DNA of 64,000 nucleotides from Chrysogorgia sp. JL179-B06 (taxonomy: Eukaryota > Cnidaria > Anthozoa > Scleralcyonacea > Chrysogorgiidae), in contig JAYKKM010000193.1 in assembly GCA_035772405.1 (NCBI GenBank), positions 1,389,001-1,453,000 on the forward strand, given 5' to 3'. Below, in pieces: positions 1-12,084 of this stretch. Each line of letters starts with the position of its first letter. Positions within the stretch are counted from its first letter, which is position 1. A model generated the notes under the pieces. The model saw only the letters and a list, made by a program, of their open reading frames with translations, made no database searches and was not told the origin of the DNA. The position numbers and the translations under genes were made by a program.

Positions 1-4
1 ATGA

Positions 5-316
5 TGGAGTATTGTTCAAGTTAAAAAAGAGATATTCGAAAAGGGTGATTTGGGAGCATATATTGTACAATCTAATAAATATTATTTTAGCCCTAATCAA
101 TTGTTTATTGATCCTGAGAAAAATTTCTTTAACGATAATAAACATTTTGTAGATTTAGCTTATAATTTACCTGCTGACGAAGATTTTGTTTTGATTCAAA
201 ACATTCAATTTATAGATGATCATTTTTTTTATAAATATGGTATTAAAACGGGTGAAGCTGATAAAGCCTATACTGATTACGATATTTCTATTGTTTATTC
301 CGATGGATTTACATAG
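5..316 (+). CDS. Unknown viral-element protein, 3' part
   Basis: An open frame runs from the window start to a stop at 314-316, giving about 100 residues. It has no ATG near its start, so it is either the 3' part of a gene beginning left of the window or a piece separated by a frameshift. The peptide is rich in Asp, Phe and Tyr (for example 'NLPADEDFVLIQNIQF') and has no motif I recognise. Base composition matches the adjacent Polinton-type genes. Confidence 0.4.
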   Translation, partial: WSIVQVKKEIFEKGDLGAYIVQSNKYYFSPNQLFIDPEKNFFNDNKHFVDLAYNLPADEDFVLIQNIQFIDDHFFYKYGIKTGEADKAYTDYDISIVYSDGFT

Positions 317-361
317 AAATGTCTATATATTAGATGATTTATCAAGATGTGTGTAAGTGTA

Positions 362-959
362 ATGGCTATTTTTCAGAGAACACTAAATCAAAAGGGATAT
401 AAGATTTATCACGACATAACACAATATAGTTTTTTTGGAATCCGTTTTTTTTTGGCAATTAGTAGGAAGTGTGGAAGATGAAAAGTCAAGATATCATCTA
501 CTAATATCTATGTCTGATTATCAAGACAACTTGCGGTATAAATTTATACTGGAAGTAGAATGTTCAAAAAATCCCGAGATGGATATTATACAACAAGAGT
601 ATCAACAAATTCCTGAAGAATGTTATGAATTTCTTAGTAAAATATGTGAAACATGGAATGAGAACCGACTCCCATTTATCAACAACAAACAAATTGGAGA
701 ATATTTACAGTTTATTGATTGTAATAGAAAGCATTGTTTTACTTATGAGTGCTTTAGGAGTATTATAGCATTATATTATGATTATTTTGTTTATAATAAA
801 ACTATAAAATACTCTTGTAAAAAATGTAAAGGGAAATGTGAATGTAATGTGTATTACCCTAATTTCTCCAGTGTAAATTTTAAAGAAATAAGAGCTTATA
901 ATGTGAAAAAATATTCAATTAACAATGATATCCTCATATGTAACGAAATAATACAATGA
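362..959 (+). CDS. Unknown protein with Cys-rich cluster (frameshifted)
   Basis: A short frame opens with ATG at 362 and passes, through a shift in the T-rich stretch at 430-445, into a 170-residue frame ending at 959. The protein has a Cys-rich patch near its C-terminus ('CKKCKGKCEC'), suggestive of a zinc-binding site, and an otherwise acidic, aromatic-rich body. It lies upstream of the SET and polymerase genes and shares their strong AT bias. I do not recognise a family; an accessory viral protein is the best guess from context. Confidence 0.5.
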
Positions 960-1079
960 ATGTATTTTTTTATTAAAAAAATTAATACATTAAAATTCTA
1001 TCAATATTGTTTCTGGGTCTATGATATACAATCCCTCCTCTTTGAAAATGACCTTTGATTTTTTTCGTTCCTTGTTTTG

Positions 1080-1268
1080 CTATATTTTTACTAAATTAGC
1101 TCCTTTTTTAAGCCCTTTTTTAAAATATTTTATAAAAAGATTGCTGTATTTATTGACTGTTTTATTTCCTCCACGTTGTCTTTTTTTCCCTTTAAAAATA
1201 CGCCCACGTTGCCTTTTTTTCACCTTAAAATCACCACCACGATAATTTATTTTTCTTCCTATAGCCAT
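1080..1268 (-). CDS. Small Lys/Arg-rich core-like protein
   Basis: The frame from ATG at 1268 gives 62 residues with repeated basic blocks, 'KKRQRGR' and 'KKRQRGG', followed by a Lys-rich C-terminus. Small basic proteins with Gly-Gly or Lys-Gly-Gly blocks recur in this element (31246, 31432, 34864, 43116) and resemble the DNA-condensing or pX-like proteins of adenoviruses and Polintons. Its start overlaps the last codons of the SET gene by a few bases, which suggests compact, co-oriented viral genes. Function is inferred from composition only. Confidence 0.5.
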   Translation of the reverse strand: MAIGRKINYRGGDFKVKKRQRGRIFKGKKRQRGGNKTVNKYSNLFIKYFKKGLKKGANLVKI

Positions 1269-1270
1269 TG

Positions 1271-1690
1271 TTATAAAGGTAGTTTTCTCTTCCAATAGTT
1301 ATCACCATGGTCTGCAAAAATTTCTTCATGTGCTTTTATATGTTTTATACTTTCTAAAAATATTTATATATTATTTGGATGGTAAACAAAATCGGAATTA
1401 TTTTTATATATAGAACCGGGTTTCCCATTATTCGCACAACGTGCTGCTGCGTGAGTTGTCAAATAAGCATCAATACAATTGTTTGCATCGTTACAAATAC
1501 TATATACAGCATTGTTGTTTTTACCATATTTACGATCCAATTTGGCTTCTATTGTTTTTTGACCTGTGTAATAAGAAATATTAAGATTGGGTTTAAAATG
1601 TTTTTTCCAAGCAAACAATCCTTCACCAGCATTGGGGATATTTGATTTTTTGATACGTAAGTTATTTGTTTTGCTAAATGAATCCAACAT
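1271..1690 (-). pseudogene. SET-domain protein (lysine methyltransferase-like), one frameshift
   Basis: From ATG at 1690 the protein shows the SET order: an N-terminal 'NAGEGLFA' (the GxGxFA-like S-adenosylmethionine loop), 'YYTGQ', then 'CIDA', then 'AARCANN' in place of the usual (A)RfxNH. The frame stops at 1364, but the next frame downstream gives 'IKAHEEIFADHGDNYW', which fits the C-terminal SET motif (I.A.EE.f..YG..YW). About 140 residues in all is the size of small viral SET proteins such as chlorovirus vSET. The shift lies in the AT-rich stretch at 1364-1375. SET enzymes methylate lysine, commonly on histones; in a virus a chromatin target is plausible but inferred. The A-run before ATG matches other genes of this element. 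Confidence 0.75.
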
Positions 1691-1769
1691 TTTTTTGTTT
1701 TAGCTGTTCATTTACGACATCTTATTTTTTTAAGGTTTTACTTCTACATTGAATAACGTGTCGTATACT

Positions 1770-2142
1770 TTAAGATTTATCATTGTTCCGTTTTTTTCGA
1801 GGTAATTTAATTCTTACCATTTTTTTTTTAAATATTGTTTTTATTCCTAAATAATCATTATTTTTTTCATGCTTCTGAATAAATTTTACCATACATTCTA
1901 CTTTATAGAAAATATCTTCGGGACATTCATATATTTCTTTTTTTTAATACTTTTATTCTTTGTTTTAAAATCTTTGATGAAATGGGTATTATTTTTTCTT
2001 TATCTTCTGTAAAATTTAGTAAACATTCCTTTAAAAGAAACGGTGTAAATAATATTGAAGGATCATTATCTTGAATTTCACATCCAATATAAGGTAAATT
2101 ATACGTTTTTAAATAAATTTCAATATAAACAATTTCACTCAT
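1770..2142 (-). CDS. Unknown small protein, frameshifted
   Basis: ATG at 2142 is preceded by a run of A. The frame reads about 70 residues to 1927, and after a shift in an A-rich stretch another 50 residues to 1770 in keeping with one protein of about 120 residues. The C-terminal part is strongly basic ('KLPRKKRNN'). It is transcribed away from the DNA polymerase gene, with about 200 bp of AT-rich probable promoter sequence between. No family recognised. Confidence 0.4.
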
Positions 2143-2347
2143 ATTTTTTTTTACTCTCTTTTTTTGTTTTAGTTTTTTTTTTAGATGGGTTCTTTATTAT
2201 CAAAAAAAATCCTCTCCTATAGTTACGTTGACATGTATTAATATACGGGATTCATACGATGTTACTATTGATCGTGTTGATGGTGAAACGAAAACATAAA
2301 TAAAAATAAAAGTACATGTTTTTCTTGTTTTAGAAAAAAAAAACAAG
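2143..2347. promoter_or_regulatory. Divergent intergenic region before the polymerase gene
   Basis: About 200 bp separate the leftward unknown gene (ATG 2142) from the rightward polymerase gene (ATG 2348). Both ATGs follow A-runs. The spacer is AT-rich and holds no open frame of note. A bidirectional promoter is inferred from the gene arrangement; no certain TATA box was picked. Confidence 0.3.
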
Positions 2348-5300
2348 ATGAATGATGATCAGGAAATATTAAAATATAGTCAAAAAGATACAGATAAAAT
2401 TGTAAGTTTATTTTATAAGAAAAAAGAAAGTAAGAAAAATGAAAAAATAGACGATTATTTTTCTGTTAATCATATCGAAAATATTAGTGGAGAAAAATTT
2501 AAAGTCACTGAACAGCATTTTTCATTGAATGTTTCACAGGAAAAAACGGATAATTTTATTAGTTTTATTCAATCGTTATCGTTAGTTTTTTCTTATTTAA
2601 TTAACATTGCAAATGCAAATGTAAAAAGTGATGATGATTATGTTAGATTTATCTTTAGTAATGCTCCAAAAAGATTTTTCTCTACAGCCGTTTTACCCGT
2701 GAAAGACTTTGACGTTAAATATTTCTTAAATATTATGGAAAAATTTATGCAGAGTAATAAAGAAATAATAGCTAATGGATGCAATAGTAAGGTAATAGTT
2801 CAAACTTTTCCCGCAGGAATAAGTACAAATAAAAAAAAAAGTGCATTAAGGAAAAAAAGTATTTATAATAGTTTGAATCAGGGAAATGTTTCTGATAAAG
2901 GCGGTTGACTGTTGAAATAAACCTGTTGATGATTTATTTACTTGTGAAGAAATTCGAAATTTATATCGGGAATGTGGGATAGCCGAGGGTAATGTTGATG
3001 CTTCGCAGTTTAATTTTGTATATAATAATTATTTAAAAAAACAGGGTGTTGATTTGTTAGTGTATGCTGACACTCATTCCGATAATAGAATTTATGATTC
3101 ACGAACTGATAGTGAAGGTAATCTAATTAAATTGACGAATGAAATTGTGTTTATGGTCAAATAATAATCATTACGATGTAGTTTTAAGCATAAAGGAATT
3201 TTCTAAACTTAACACCAATTCATTTTGTGTTAAATGTATGAGTTATTTTACACGCCATGAATATATCCATAACCACCTATGTACTACAAATAACTTAACT
3301 TGTTTACGATGTTATAAATATCCGAATAATTGTAAAGATAAAAATAATAAACTTATTTGTAGCAGTTGTGATATAATTTTTTATGATGAAAATTGTTTTA
3401 CAAATCATTTAACGAATAAAATTTTTAAACCTTCTAAAAGTAATTATAACCGTTTTTAAACGTGTTAAAACACCTTGTCAATATTATTTTTTTTGTAAAA
3501 CCTGTAACAAAATTTGTCCTCGATTCTTTTTCATTTTTTCTAATAAAACAGTTAAACATGATTGTAGTAAACGATTTTGTTTTCATTGTGATAAATACAT
3601 GAAACAACCCCATTATTGTTATGTGAAACCTTTTTCATTTGAATATAACAAGGGTGAAGAAAGTGAACCCACTTTATTTTTTTTTTATTTTGAAACAAAA
3701 GTAAACAAAACTAAATTGCTCGTACCTTTTTATTGTATTGTCCAAAAAGTATGTAAAAATTGTTAACATATTGAATTTAAAAAAACAAAAATATTGGGAA
3801 AAAAGGATGATCAAGAAATTATTGATAATACTATTGAAAAAGTTAGTTGTTGTGGGAATAGACAATTTATTTTTGATAACAATGTTATTGAAACTTTATG
3901 TGAATTTATGTTTGAACAAACAAATTCCGTTTGGATAGCTCATAACGGGGGTAGATTTGATACGATTTTTATTTTAAAATATTTTTTAGAAATAAAACAG
4001 ATAATACCGAATACTATAATGAACGGTACTAAAATAATGAGTTTAATAATTAAAGAACAAAATATTAGAATACTAGATAGTTATTTGTTTTTAAGTATGA
4101 AATTAGCAGATATTCCAAAAGCAATGGATCTCCGAGGGGAATGTAAGGGATTTCATCCTTATGAATTTTACGATTTAACTTATGAAGGTGAAATTGTAGA
4201 TCGAAATTTTTTTGATACGAAACATGAATACAGCAACACTTAATGAATTTGAAAAATGGTATTTAGAAAAAAAGAAAGAGAAATATATATTTCGTAAAGA
4301 GATTTATTATTATTGTTGTAGTGATGTAGATATTTTAAGAAAGGGTTGTGTTAAATTTTCTACAATGATAGGTGCAATTGGTCATATTACACCCTTTTAT
4401 GCAAAGAATTGTATTACAATTGCTAGTTTAGCTTTGAAAATGTATAGACTTAATTTTTTTTTAAAAATTGTGTAGGAATTATTCCTGCATCGGGGTATAG
4501 GGGAGGTGTAAAACAAAATTTAATTGCTATTGATTGGTTAGATGAAAATTAATCGAGAATTAGGATGACATTTAGAATATATCTGTTCACAAAATGGTGG
4601 GAAAAAAATTCTAGGACGTTTTGTCGATGGATTTTAAAATAATACAATATATCAATTTCATGGTTGTTTTTACCACGGATGTTCTAAATGTTTTGACCCC
4701 TACGCATTAAACATTCTTACAAACGAAAAATGTAGTAATTTATATGCAAATACGCAACGTTTTTCTTGGACAATAAAAAATGCCGGTTACAAATTAATTG
4801 AGATGTGGGAATGTGATTATTTAGAAGAAAAAAATATACACAGAAACAATTAATTGAAAAGAAAAGAAAATGTTATCCCTTTACTCCTTTAACACCACGT
4901 GACGCACTATATGGTGGACGAACTTCCCCAGTATGTTTATTTAAAGAAACAAAACCCAACGAACGAATAAGGTATGTAGATTTTACATCGCTATACCCCT
5001 ATGTACAAAAAAATTATGATTTTCCTATGGGTCATCCTACTATTTTACAGGGTGAAGATTGTAATAAAATAAAAATCAAGGACATATTTGGTTTAGTAAA
5101 ATGTTGTATTGCACCTCCTCGAAATATTTATTTTCCTGTTTTACCTGTTAGAATAGATGGGAAATTATTATTTCCTTTATGTTATACATGTGCTGCGAAT
5201 AAATGTAATAAATGTGAACATAACGAAAGCGATGGATACTTAACGGGTACTTGGACTAGTGTTGAGATTAATGTTGCTATAGATAAGGGATATAAAATAA

Positions 5301-6246
5301 AAGCTCTTTACGAAATATATCATTTTGAACGCAAAGAAAAAAAATTTTCACAATACGTAAATCAATTTTTAAAAATCAAACAAGAATCTTCAGTAATTCC
5401 TACGGATTGTTTGAACGCTGATGGAAGTAAAAATGATGATATAATTAAAGAGTATTGTAATGAATATTTAAAAAATGAAAATGTTTTTTTAGATAAAGAA
5501 AAAATAGAGAAAAATCCCGGATTAAGAACTATTGCAAAAACATTTTTAAATTCGTTATGGGGAAAATTTGCCCAAAACGAAAATAATACACAAGTATGTT
5601 TTTTAAACGATTATGAAGAATTATTAAATATAGCCAATGATAAAAGTAAAAAATTAACATCGATGGAATTTATAAACGAAACATTATTACGTTGTACATA
5701 TGAAAAAATTGATGATGCAACAACACCTCTAAAAACGGGAAATGTAATCATTGCATGTTTTGTTACTGCATATGCACGTTTAAAATTATATGAGTTACTC
5801 GATAAATTAGACGATCGCGTTTTATATTTTGATACAGATTCTGTTATTTATATATCTAATGAAAATAATTATACTGATGTTAAAACGGTAATTATTTAGG
5901 AGATTTAACGAATGAATTAAATGAAAATGAATGGATAACAAATTTTTGTTCAAAGGGTCCAAAATGTTATGCGTATATAACTAATTTAAATCAGGAATGT
6001 ATTCATGTCAAAGGTTTTACTTTAAAAAATGAAACAATAAAAGAAAAATTGAATTTTTTATCGTTGACACAATGTGTTAAAAATCAAGATCAGATCATTG
6101 AAATTAAATATCACAATAAAATATGTAAAGATAAACTTAATCATATTTTTATTGAGGATGAAATAAAAACATTTTCATTTACATTTAATAAACGTGTTGT
6201 TAAAAATAATTTTAATACGTTTCCGTATGGATTTTTAGATAACTGA
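2348..6246 (+). pseudogene. Protein-primed family B DNA polymerase, multiply frameshifted
   Basis: A chain of frames in succession spells one polymerase of about 1,250 residues. In order: an N-terminal region with the 'RFIFSNAPKRFF' segment; a Cys/His zinc-binding stretch (about 3226-3400, and again to 3620); a 3'-5' exonuclease with Exo II 'AHNGGRFD' (about 3943) and Exo III 'CCSDVDIL' (about 4306); palm motifs A 'DFTSLYPY' (about 4978), B 'NSLWGKF' (about 5548) and C 'YFDTDS' (about 5824). The Exo I site reads 'FFFYFETK' and lacks the Asp of the usual D-x-E. The layout is that of Polinton and adintovirus protein-primed polymerases that replicate linear genomes. Frameshifts or stops fall near 2905, 3160, 3460, 3770, 4235, 4470, 4550, 4850 and 5895, so no active enzyme can be read. 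Confidence 0.9.
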
Positions 6247-6247
6247 A

Positions 6248-6568
6248 ATGAACAATGTTTCATTACCATTTCAGCACCCTTTTATGTTAACGTTATGTGG
6301 TCCCAGTCAAAGTGGGAAAACATATTGGATATTACAATTATTGAAAAATATTAACACTATGATAACACCTACAATTGTTAAAATTGTTTATTTATATTCA
6401 ATTTATCAACCTCTGTACGCTGAAATGGAAAAAGTTCTTGCGGAAAAAACAGATATTATTTTTGAATTTATCGATTGTCAAAAGGGTATTCCCCGCATTG
6501 CCGATATAAAAACGAATACCCGTGAAAATATTGTAATAATATTAGATGATCTCATGTTAGTTGCAACA
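6248..6568 (+). pseudogene. Packaging ATPase (A32/HerA-FtsK type), 5' part cut by insertion
   Basis: ATG at 6248 lies one base after the polymerase stop. The frame shows Walker A 'GPSQSGKT' at about residue 18 and Walker B 'IVIILDDL' at about residue 96, the arrangement of the DNA-packaging ATPases of Polintons and nucleocytoplasmic large DNA viruses. The frame then runs into the CTCAGG terminus of an inserted element at 6569, giving a short foreign tail. The remaining part of the gene lies at 30796-31127. When one copy of the CA duplication is discounted the reading frame is continuous across the two junctions, showing that the gene was intact in frame here when hit. Confidence 0.88.
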
Positions 6569-6608
6569 CTCAGGTACGTTAATGCCTGGGTCCGTCCACG
6601 AATAGACC
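6569..6608 (+). repeat. Left terminal inverted repeat of the 24-kb element
   Basis: About 40 bp beginning CTCAGGT and including TTAATGCCTGGGTC. It pairs with the right terminus with a few mismatches. Confidence 0.85.
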
Positions 6609-7209
6609 AAAAAACTTCGCGCGAGACGCACGCGGGTAACAACTAGCGAAACGTGGATTTCGGAATAAAAAGCTCAAAATGGCGTCTTGTAGACGGGTAA
6701 ATGAGTGAGCGCAAGGTTCGATATTTGGAAGGAAATTTTAGTTTTAATTTAATGCCCTTTTCGATGACAGTTGTAATTAGCAATATACGAAGTATGTATA
6801 TATTTCGTTGTTAAATAACAATTAATTCAATACGTAATATTTGGCGAACTGTGATTTTGTGATAGATAATATCTGCTCAGACTTTATATAGGCCAGTTGT
6901 TGAATTCATTTCTCATAAATTCTGGAATTATAAAAATACACATCACACAGCACACTGAAGGCAAGGCTTTTTACTGCTTGCTTCAGCGGGGGTTTTTAAT
7001 ACTTTATTTCACAGTAAACAACACAGAAGTTAAGAATATTTATATACAGTACATTATAGACACATTATACTCCTTAATTATCACCAGAAAATATATATTA
7101 ACTGACTTTCTAACCTTGACAACCTTTCCCTTGGCCCAAATAATAAATTATAGTTCTACCGTAGACTCAATCAAGAGTTTCTATATATTTGTAAGTTTAC
7201 TCCTTGGTT
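6609..7209. other. Subterminal region of the 24-kb element, no gene seen
   Basis: Non-coding by eye. It has a CG-rich short segment just inside the terminus (about 6617-6720), then AT-rich sequence. No open frame with family features; a promoter for the element's own gene would be expected near the other end instead. Confidence 0.4.
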
Positions 7210-7493
7210 TGAAACCTGCTGCCCAAAAAACTTGACAACATGAGTTTCCACTATTTACAGAGTGCATAATTATTTTATAGATAACATTTAGAATTATCTT
7301 GCCACTGTAAAGTTGTTTCCACTGGCTGCCGAAAGACTCTAGGTCTTGACAACCTGCTGCCCAATGACTCGAAGTCTTGACAACATGAGTTTCCACTATT
7401 TACAGAGTGCATAATTATTTTATACATAACATTTATAATTATCTTGCTACTGTAAAGTTGTTTCCACTGGCTGCCGAAAGACTCTAGGTCTTG
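7210..7493 (+). repeat. 145-bp tandem repeat, left segment (about two units)
   Basis: Units share 'cttgacaacatgagtttcc' at 7231 and 7376, exactly 145 bp apart. The same unit occurs five more times at 18829-19554. The array was split by the CACTG element starting at 7494. Confidence 0.9.
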
Positions 7494-8449
7494 CACTGCA
7501 TGAAATGCTAGATATTCCGCGCACTATATTCCTGAAGACTGTCGGAAAGATCCGGTATATTCGCTAGTATTCCGACGTATTCCTTTGGAATATTGTCTGA
7601 ATACGTTAATATTCCTATGGTGAATATGTCGGAATAAAACGCGGTATTTCCACATCGGAATACCAAAGATTTTTTATCAGAATATTGCTGTTCTCCTCAA
7701 ATCTAGGATTGTTGACGAGATATGTATTGAATTAGAATATGATTAGAATATCTGTTATTATTGCAGTAATTTTCTTTTTCGACGACGGCAGGCACGTGAT
7801 CGCAATAGTACATATTAGAATATTGCGTACTATCATGAGAATAATATTGTGTGTATTATAATTACAACTATAATATAATATTCATTTATTGCCCCCTTCA
7901 TGCGCCACCACTCCATAAAATATATCTGTCCATATGGTTATTTCATTGATAGCATCTAGTGGCTGATCCAGTGTTTTAAGGGTAGATTGGTATATAAGCT
8001 ACCCAACAGGGGTCATACATTTCTGCTACTGCTTCAGACCGTCAAAAGCACGTGAAATCAAAAAAAAGGGGGGGGGGTGCTTGCTACCGGAAATATTAGA
8101 ATTTTCAAGTGTCTGAAATGGCATTTCGTGCAATTAAGTATTGAACGAAGCTTCATAGCTCTGAAGGTTATGAAATACCATATAAAATACTCAAAACTAG
8201 GAATACGTATCCGCAATAACCCCTCGCCCGTCTGTACAGTAACTACTCTATATTTATTGATATCGTAAAGTTTCATCCTAACCCCTGCGGGATTTTCCCC
8301 ATCCCTGGTCCCCGGACCTCGCACGCCTTATATTTATTGATCACAATTTCATCGTAGATTTTGAACGTTATCTCGGTTAATATTGAATCAATTTCAATTC
8401 TAAAAACACATTTAGAATTACCGAGACTAACTACATAGTATACGTCCCT

Positions 8450-8625
8450 ATTATATTACGCGAACATGCATAGCCTTTGTAAAAACCTGTTGATGTACTT
8501 GGAAATTAATGGGCAATCAGAATGGTCCCCAGTACCCATATGTCGCAGGCCTGTATTTGCACACCTCGTCGTAACATTTTGAACGTTATCTCGGTCAATA
8601 TTTAATCAATTTCAATTCTGAAAAC
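8450..8625 (+). repeat. Left arm of a 1.35-kb inverted repeat
   Basis: Shares with the complement of 9660-9810 the blocks 'tacttggaaattaat', 'cctttgtaaaa' and 'gttatctcggtcaatattta'. The block with 'tttgaacgttatctcgg' is also repeated directly at 8350-8425. The arms bound a spacer with no gene seen, just before the 120-bp minisatellite. Confidence 0.65.
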
Positions 8626-8761
8626 AAATTTGGAATTACCGAGTAACCTGTTTAAAAAAATGGATTTATGGACGCCATTTTGGAAGAATTGGACGACTAT
8701 GCGATAATTATTATGGATCACCGAAAAGGCTTACTCGGAAGTTACCGGTTGATCGGCTCAG

Positions 8762-8783
8762 CCCCCCCCCCCCCCCCCCCCCC
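8762..8783 (+). repeat. Poly-C tract of 22
   Basis: An uninterrupted run of 22 C in otherwise AT-rich sequence; likely a slippage product and potentially G4-forming on the minus strand. Confidence 0.95.
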
Positions 8784-9659
8784 AACCGACCCAATGCCCT
8801 CAAATAATGATATTTTGCCATAGCAGCATGATGTAACTATGGTGCATAATAAAATATTTGTTATCAAACTTTTTCTTATTTTTATTCTCAACAGTTAATT
8901 TGTATGGGTAATAGCATGAACAAGTGAGTTTTTCAAATACTATCAAAATAGCACGGGTTTCCTTTTTTCTTCACTGTATTTCCTCGAAACTGCTCAGCCA
9001 TTCAAAATAAACACTTTTTGTCATGTATAGTATTAACCATAAAACAAATTTATTTTATTTCTATATAAAGTCGGTAGGGTCTGAGGAAAAAATCAAGCGT
9101 AGAAAATCAACAACTAAACGGTTTTTAAGAGCACTTTTGGCAGGAAAAAAGACGGTAAGGTTTCACCTTATCTCATTTTGATTTTGTCCATATCTTATGA
9201 CTGCATAATCTGTAGGGTCATAAAAAACGATTAAAAATTCCCCATTGACATGAAAATAAATTACTTCAAGACAACCGATCGTACGAAATAGTAATTGCTG
9301 CCGTAGGCAGCACACTAATCTTGACTTCGGTTGCTGTGTCTCGTGCCCAGACCTCTTCGCGGAACTATGTATAGTCGATCGACTTTAAATTACAATCATG
9401 GATGTTTTTTGGATGTTTGTATGTCCACAGATTTATGACGTTTTATGACGTAACTTGTAGATGTTCGTATAATCGCCGGATGCGTAAACTATCGGAATCA
9501 AATGTTCGGAACTCGCCAACGGAAACAAAATAAAATGTCTTGAGCTACGAGGGCCATCATACTTTGTGAAGAGAGCTTCATTCGTCAATCGTCATATAAC
9601 GTGTTCTGCTTTAGTGATGAACTTCTGGCAGCTGTGCTTTAGCCTGGTTTTAATAATAT

Positions 9660-9810
9660 TCAGGTGGTTAAACAATTGATTCCTGAAAACGGTTAAATAT
9701 TGACCGAGATAATGTTCAAAATAATATACGATGAAGCGGCCGCCTGATTGCCGATTAATTTCCAAGTACATAAACAGATTTTACGAAGGGTGTGTACGTT
9801 ATCGTAATAT
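9660..9810 (-). repeat. Right arm of the 1.35-kb inverted repeat
   Basis: Complement of 8450-8625 with scattered differences; contains 'taaatattgaccgagataa' and 'attaatttccaagtac'. It may be the remnant of a terminal-repeat element between 8340 and 9830. Confidence 0.65.
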
Positions 9811-9835
9811 AATATATTATTCATCATATAATATG

Positions 9836-11630
9836 TTATTCGGAAGAAACATCAGGATACGAACCAAATCTATTAATTATTAGACCATGATAATTTTTTA
9901 CCAGTATTTTAATTGTGAAAATTAATATGTTTACTAAATAATGAAAGATTTGTGTGCATTCAGACGAAACATCAGGACACGAACCAAATCTATACATTAT
10001 TAGACCATGATAATTTCTTACCAGTATTTTAATTGTGAAAATTATTATATTATCTAAATAATGAAAGATCTGTGTGCATTCAGACGAAACATCAGGACAC
10101 GAACCAAATCTATACATTATTAGACCATGATAATTTCTTACCAGTATTTTAATAGTGAAAATTATTATGTTATCTAAATAATGAAAGACCTGTGTGCATT
10201 CAGACGAAACATCAGGACACGAACGAAATCTATACATTATTAGACCATGATAATTTCTTACCAGTATTTTAATTGTGAAAATTATTATGTTATCTAAATA
10301 ATGAAAGATCTGTGTGCATTCAGACGAAACATCAGGACACGAACCAAATCTATACATTATTAGACCATGATAATTTCTTACCAGTATTTTAATAGTGAAA
10401 ATTATTATGTTATCTAAATAATGAAAGATCTGTGTGCATTCAGACGAAACATCAGGACACAAACCAAATCTATACATTATTAGACCATGATAATTTCTTA
10501 CCAGTATTTTAATAGTGAAAATTATTATGTTATCTAAATAATGAAAGATCTGTGTGCATTCAGACAAAACATCAGGACACGAACCAAATCTATACATTAT
10601 TAGACCATGATAATTTCTTACCGGTATTTTAATTGTGAAAATTATTATGTTATCTAAATAATGAAAGATCTGTGTGCATTCAGACGAAATATCAGGACAC
10701 GAGCCAAATCTATACATTATTAGACCATGATAATTTCTTACCAGTATTTTAATAGTGAAAATTATTATGTTATCTAAATAATGAAAGATCTGTGTGCATT
10801 CAGACGAAACATCAGGACAAGAACCAAATCTATACATTATTAGACCATGATAATTTCTTACCAGTATTTTAATAGTGAAAATTATTATGTTATCTAAATA
10901 ATGAAATATCTGTGTGCATTCAGACGAAACATCAGGACACGAACCAAATATATACATTATTAGACCATGATAATTTCTTACCAGTATTTTAATAGTGAAA
11001 ATTATTATGTTATCGAAATAATGAAAGATCTGTGTGCATTCAGACGAAACATCAGGACACGAACGAAATCTATACATTATTAGACCATGATAATTTCTTA
11101 CCAGTATTTTAATTGTGAAAATTATTATGTTATCTAAATAATGAAAGATCTGTGTGCATTCAGACGAAACATCAGGACACGAACCAAATCTATACATTAT
11201 TAGACCATGATAATTTCTTACCAGTATTTTAATAGTGAAAATTATTATGTTATCTAAATAATGAAAGAGCTGTGTGCATTCAGACGAAACATCAGGACAC
11301 GAACCAAATCTATACATTATTAGACCATGATAATTTCTTACCAGTATTTTAATAGTGAAAATTATTATGTTATCTAAATAATGAAAGATATGTGTGCATT
11401 CAGACAAAACATCAGGACACGAACCAAATCTATACATTATTAGACCATGATAATTTCTTACCAGTATTTTAATTGTGAAAATTATTATGTTATCTAAATA
11501 ATGAAAGATCTGTGTGCATTCAGACGAAACATCAGGGCACGAACCAAATCGTTATTAGACCATGATAATTTCTTAGCAGTATTTTAATAGTGAAAATTAT
11601 TATGTTATCTAAATAATGAAAGATCTTGAC
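9836..11630 (-). repeat. 120-bp minisatellite, about 15 units
   Basis: A 120-bp unit, 'cagacgaaacatcaggacac' plus about 100 bp, repeats about 15 times with a few per cent divergence; the first and last units are the most diverged. Because 120 is divisible by three and the unit has no stop in one minus frame, a 533-residue frame of 40-residue repeats runs through it. There is no codon signature, no promoter and no start outside the repeats, so I regard it as a tandem repeat, not a gene. Confidence 0.95.
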
Positions 11631-12084
11631 AACAATCAAAATTCAAGAAGCATTTCATTCAAATCAAAATAACACTGGAAATATATAGTATAACGTATAT
11701 ATTGCAATTGTTGTTTAAAAGCCAAAAGAACACAAACCATTTTATTTGGCATTGTTGCTTCACTTATTCCTGCATTTTCCAAAGTAAGTGGGAACGATGG
11801 CATTACTGGTGATGATGGTTTGGAATCAGGAAACAATTGTGTTGCTGCAAGGACTGGTGATAAAGTTGGTGATTAGACCAGTGTATCGCTACACGTTGTT
11901 GATAATGCATGACTGGGTGACCAAGACGAGGATGAAGATGACACTGCTATTTCTGTATCCAGTTTGGCAACATATTTCTTTAGTTTCCTTATGGACATAT
12001 GTATATCTGTTTAAAAATAGATATTATTGCAACAGGTAGTTAACTAAGGTAAATTCATAAGTTGTAATCCATTTTAGCACAAAT

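Noticed and set aside
9836..11437. 533-residue open frame on the minus strand
   Set aside because: It is the translation of a 120-bp tandem repeat whose length is divisible by three; no start, promoter or codon bias outside the repeat.
11636..12039. Open frames of 66 and 83 residues
   Set aside because: No conserved features, overlapping on opposite strands in non-coding sequence.
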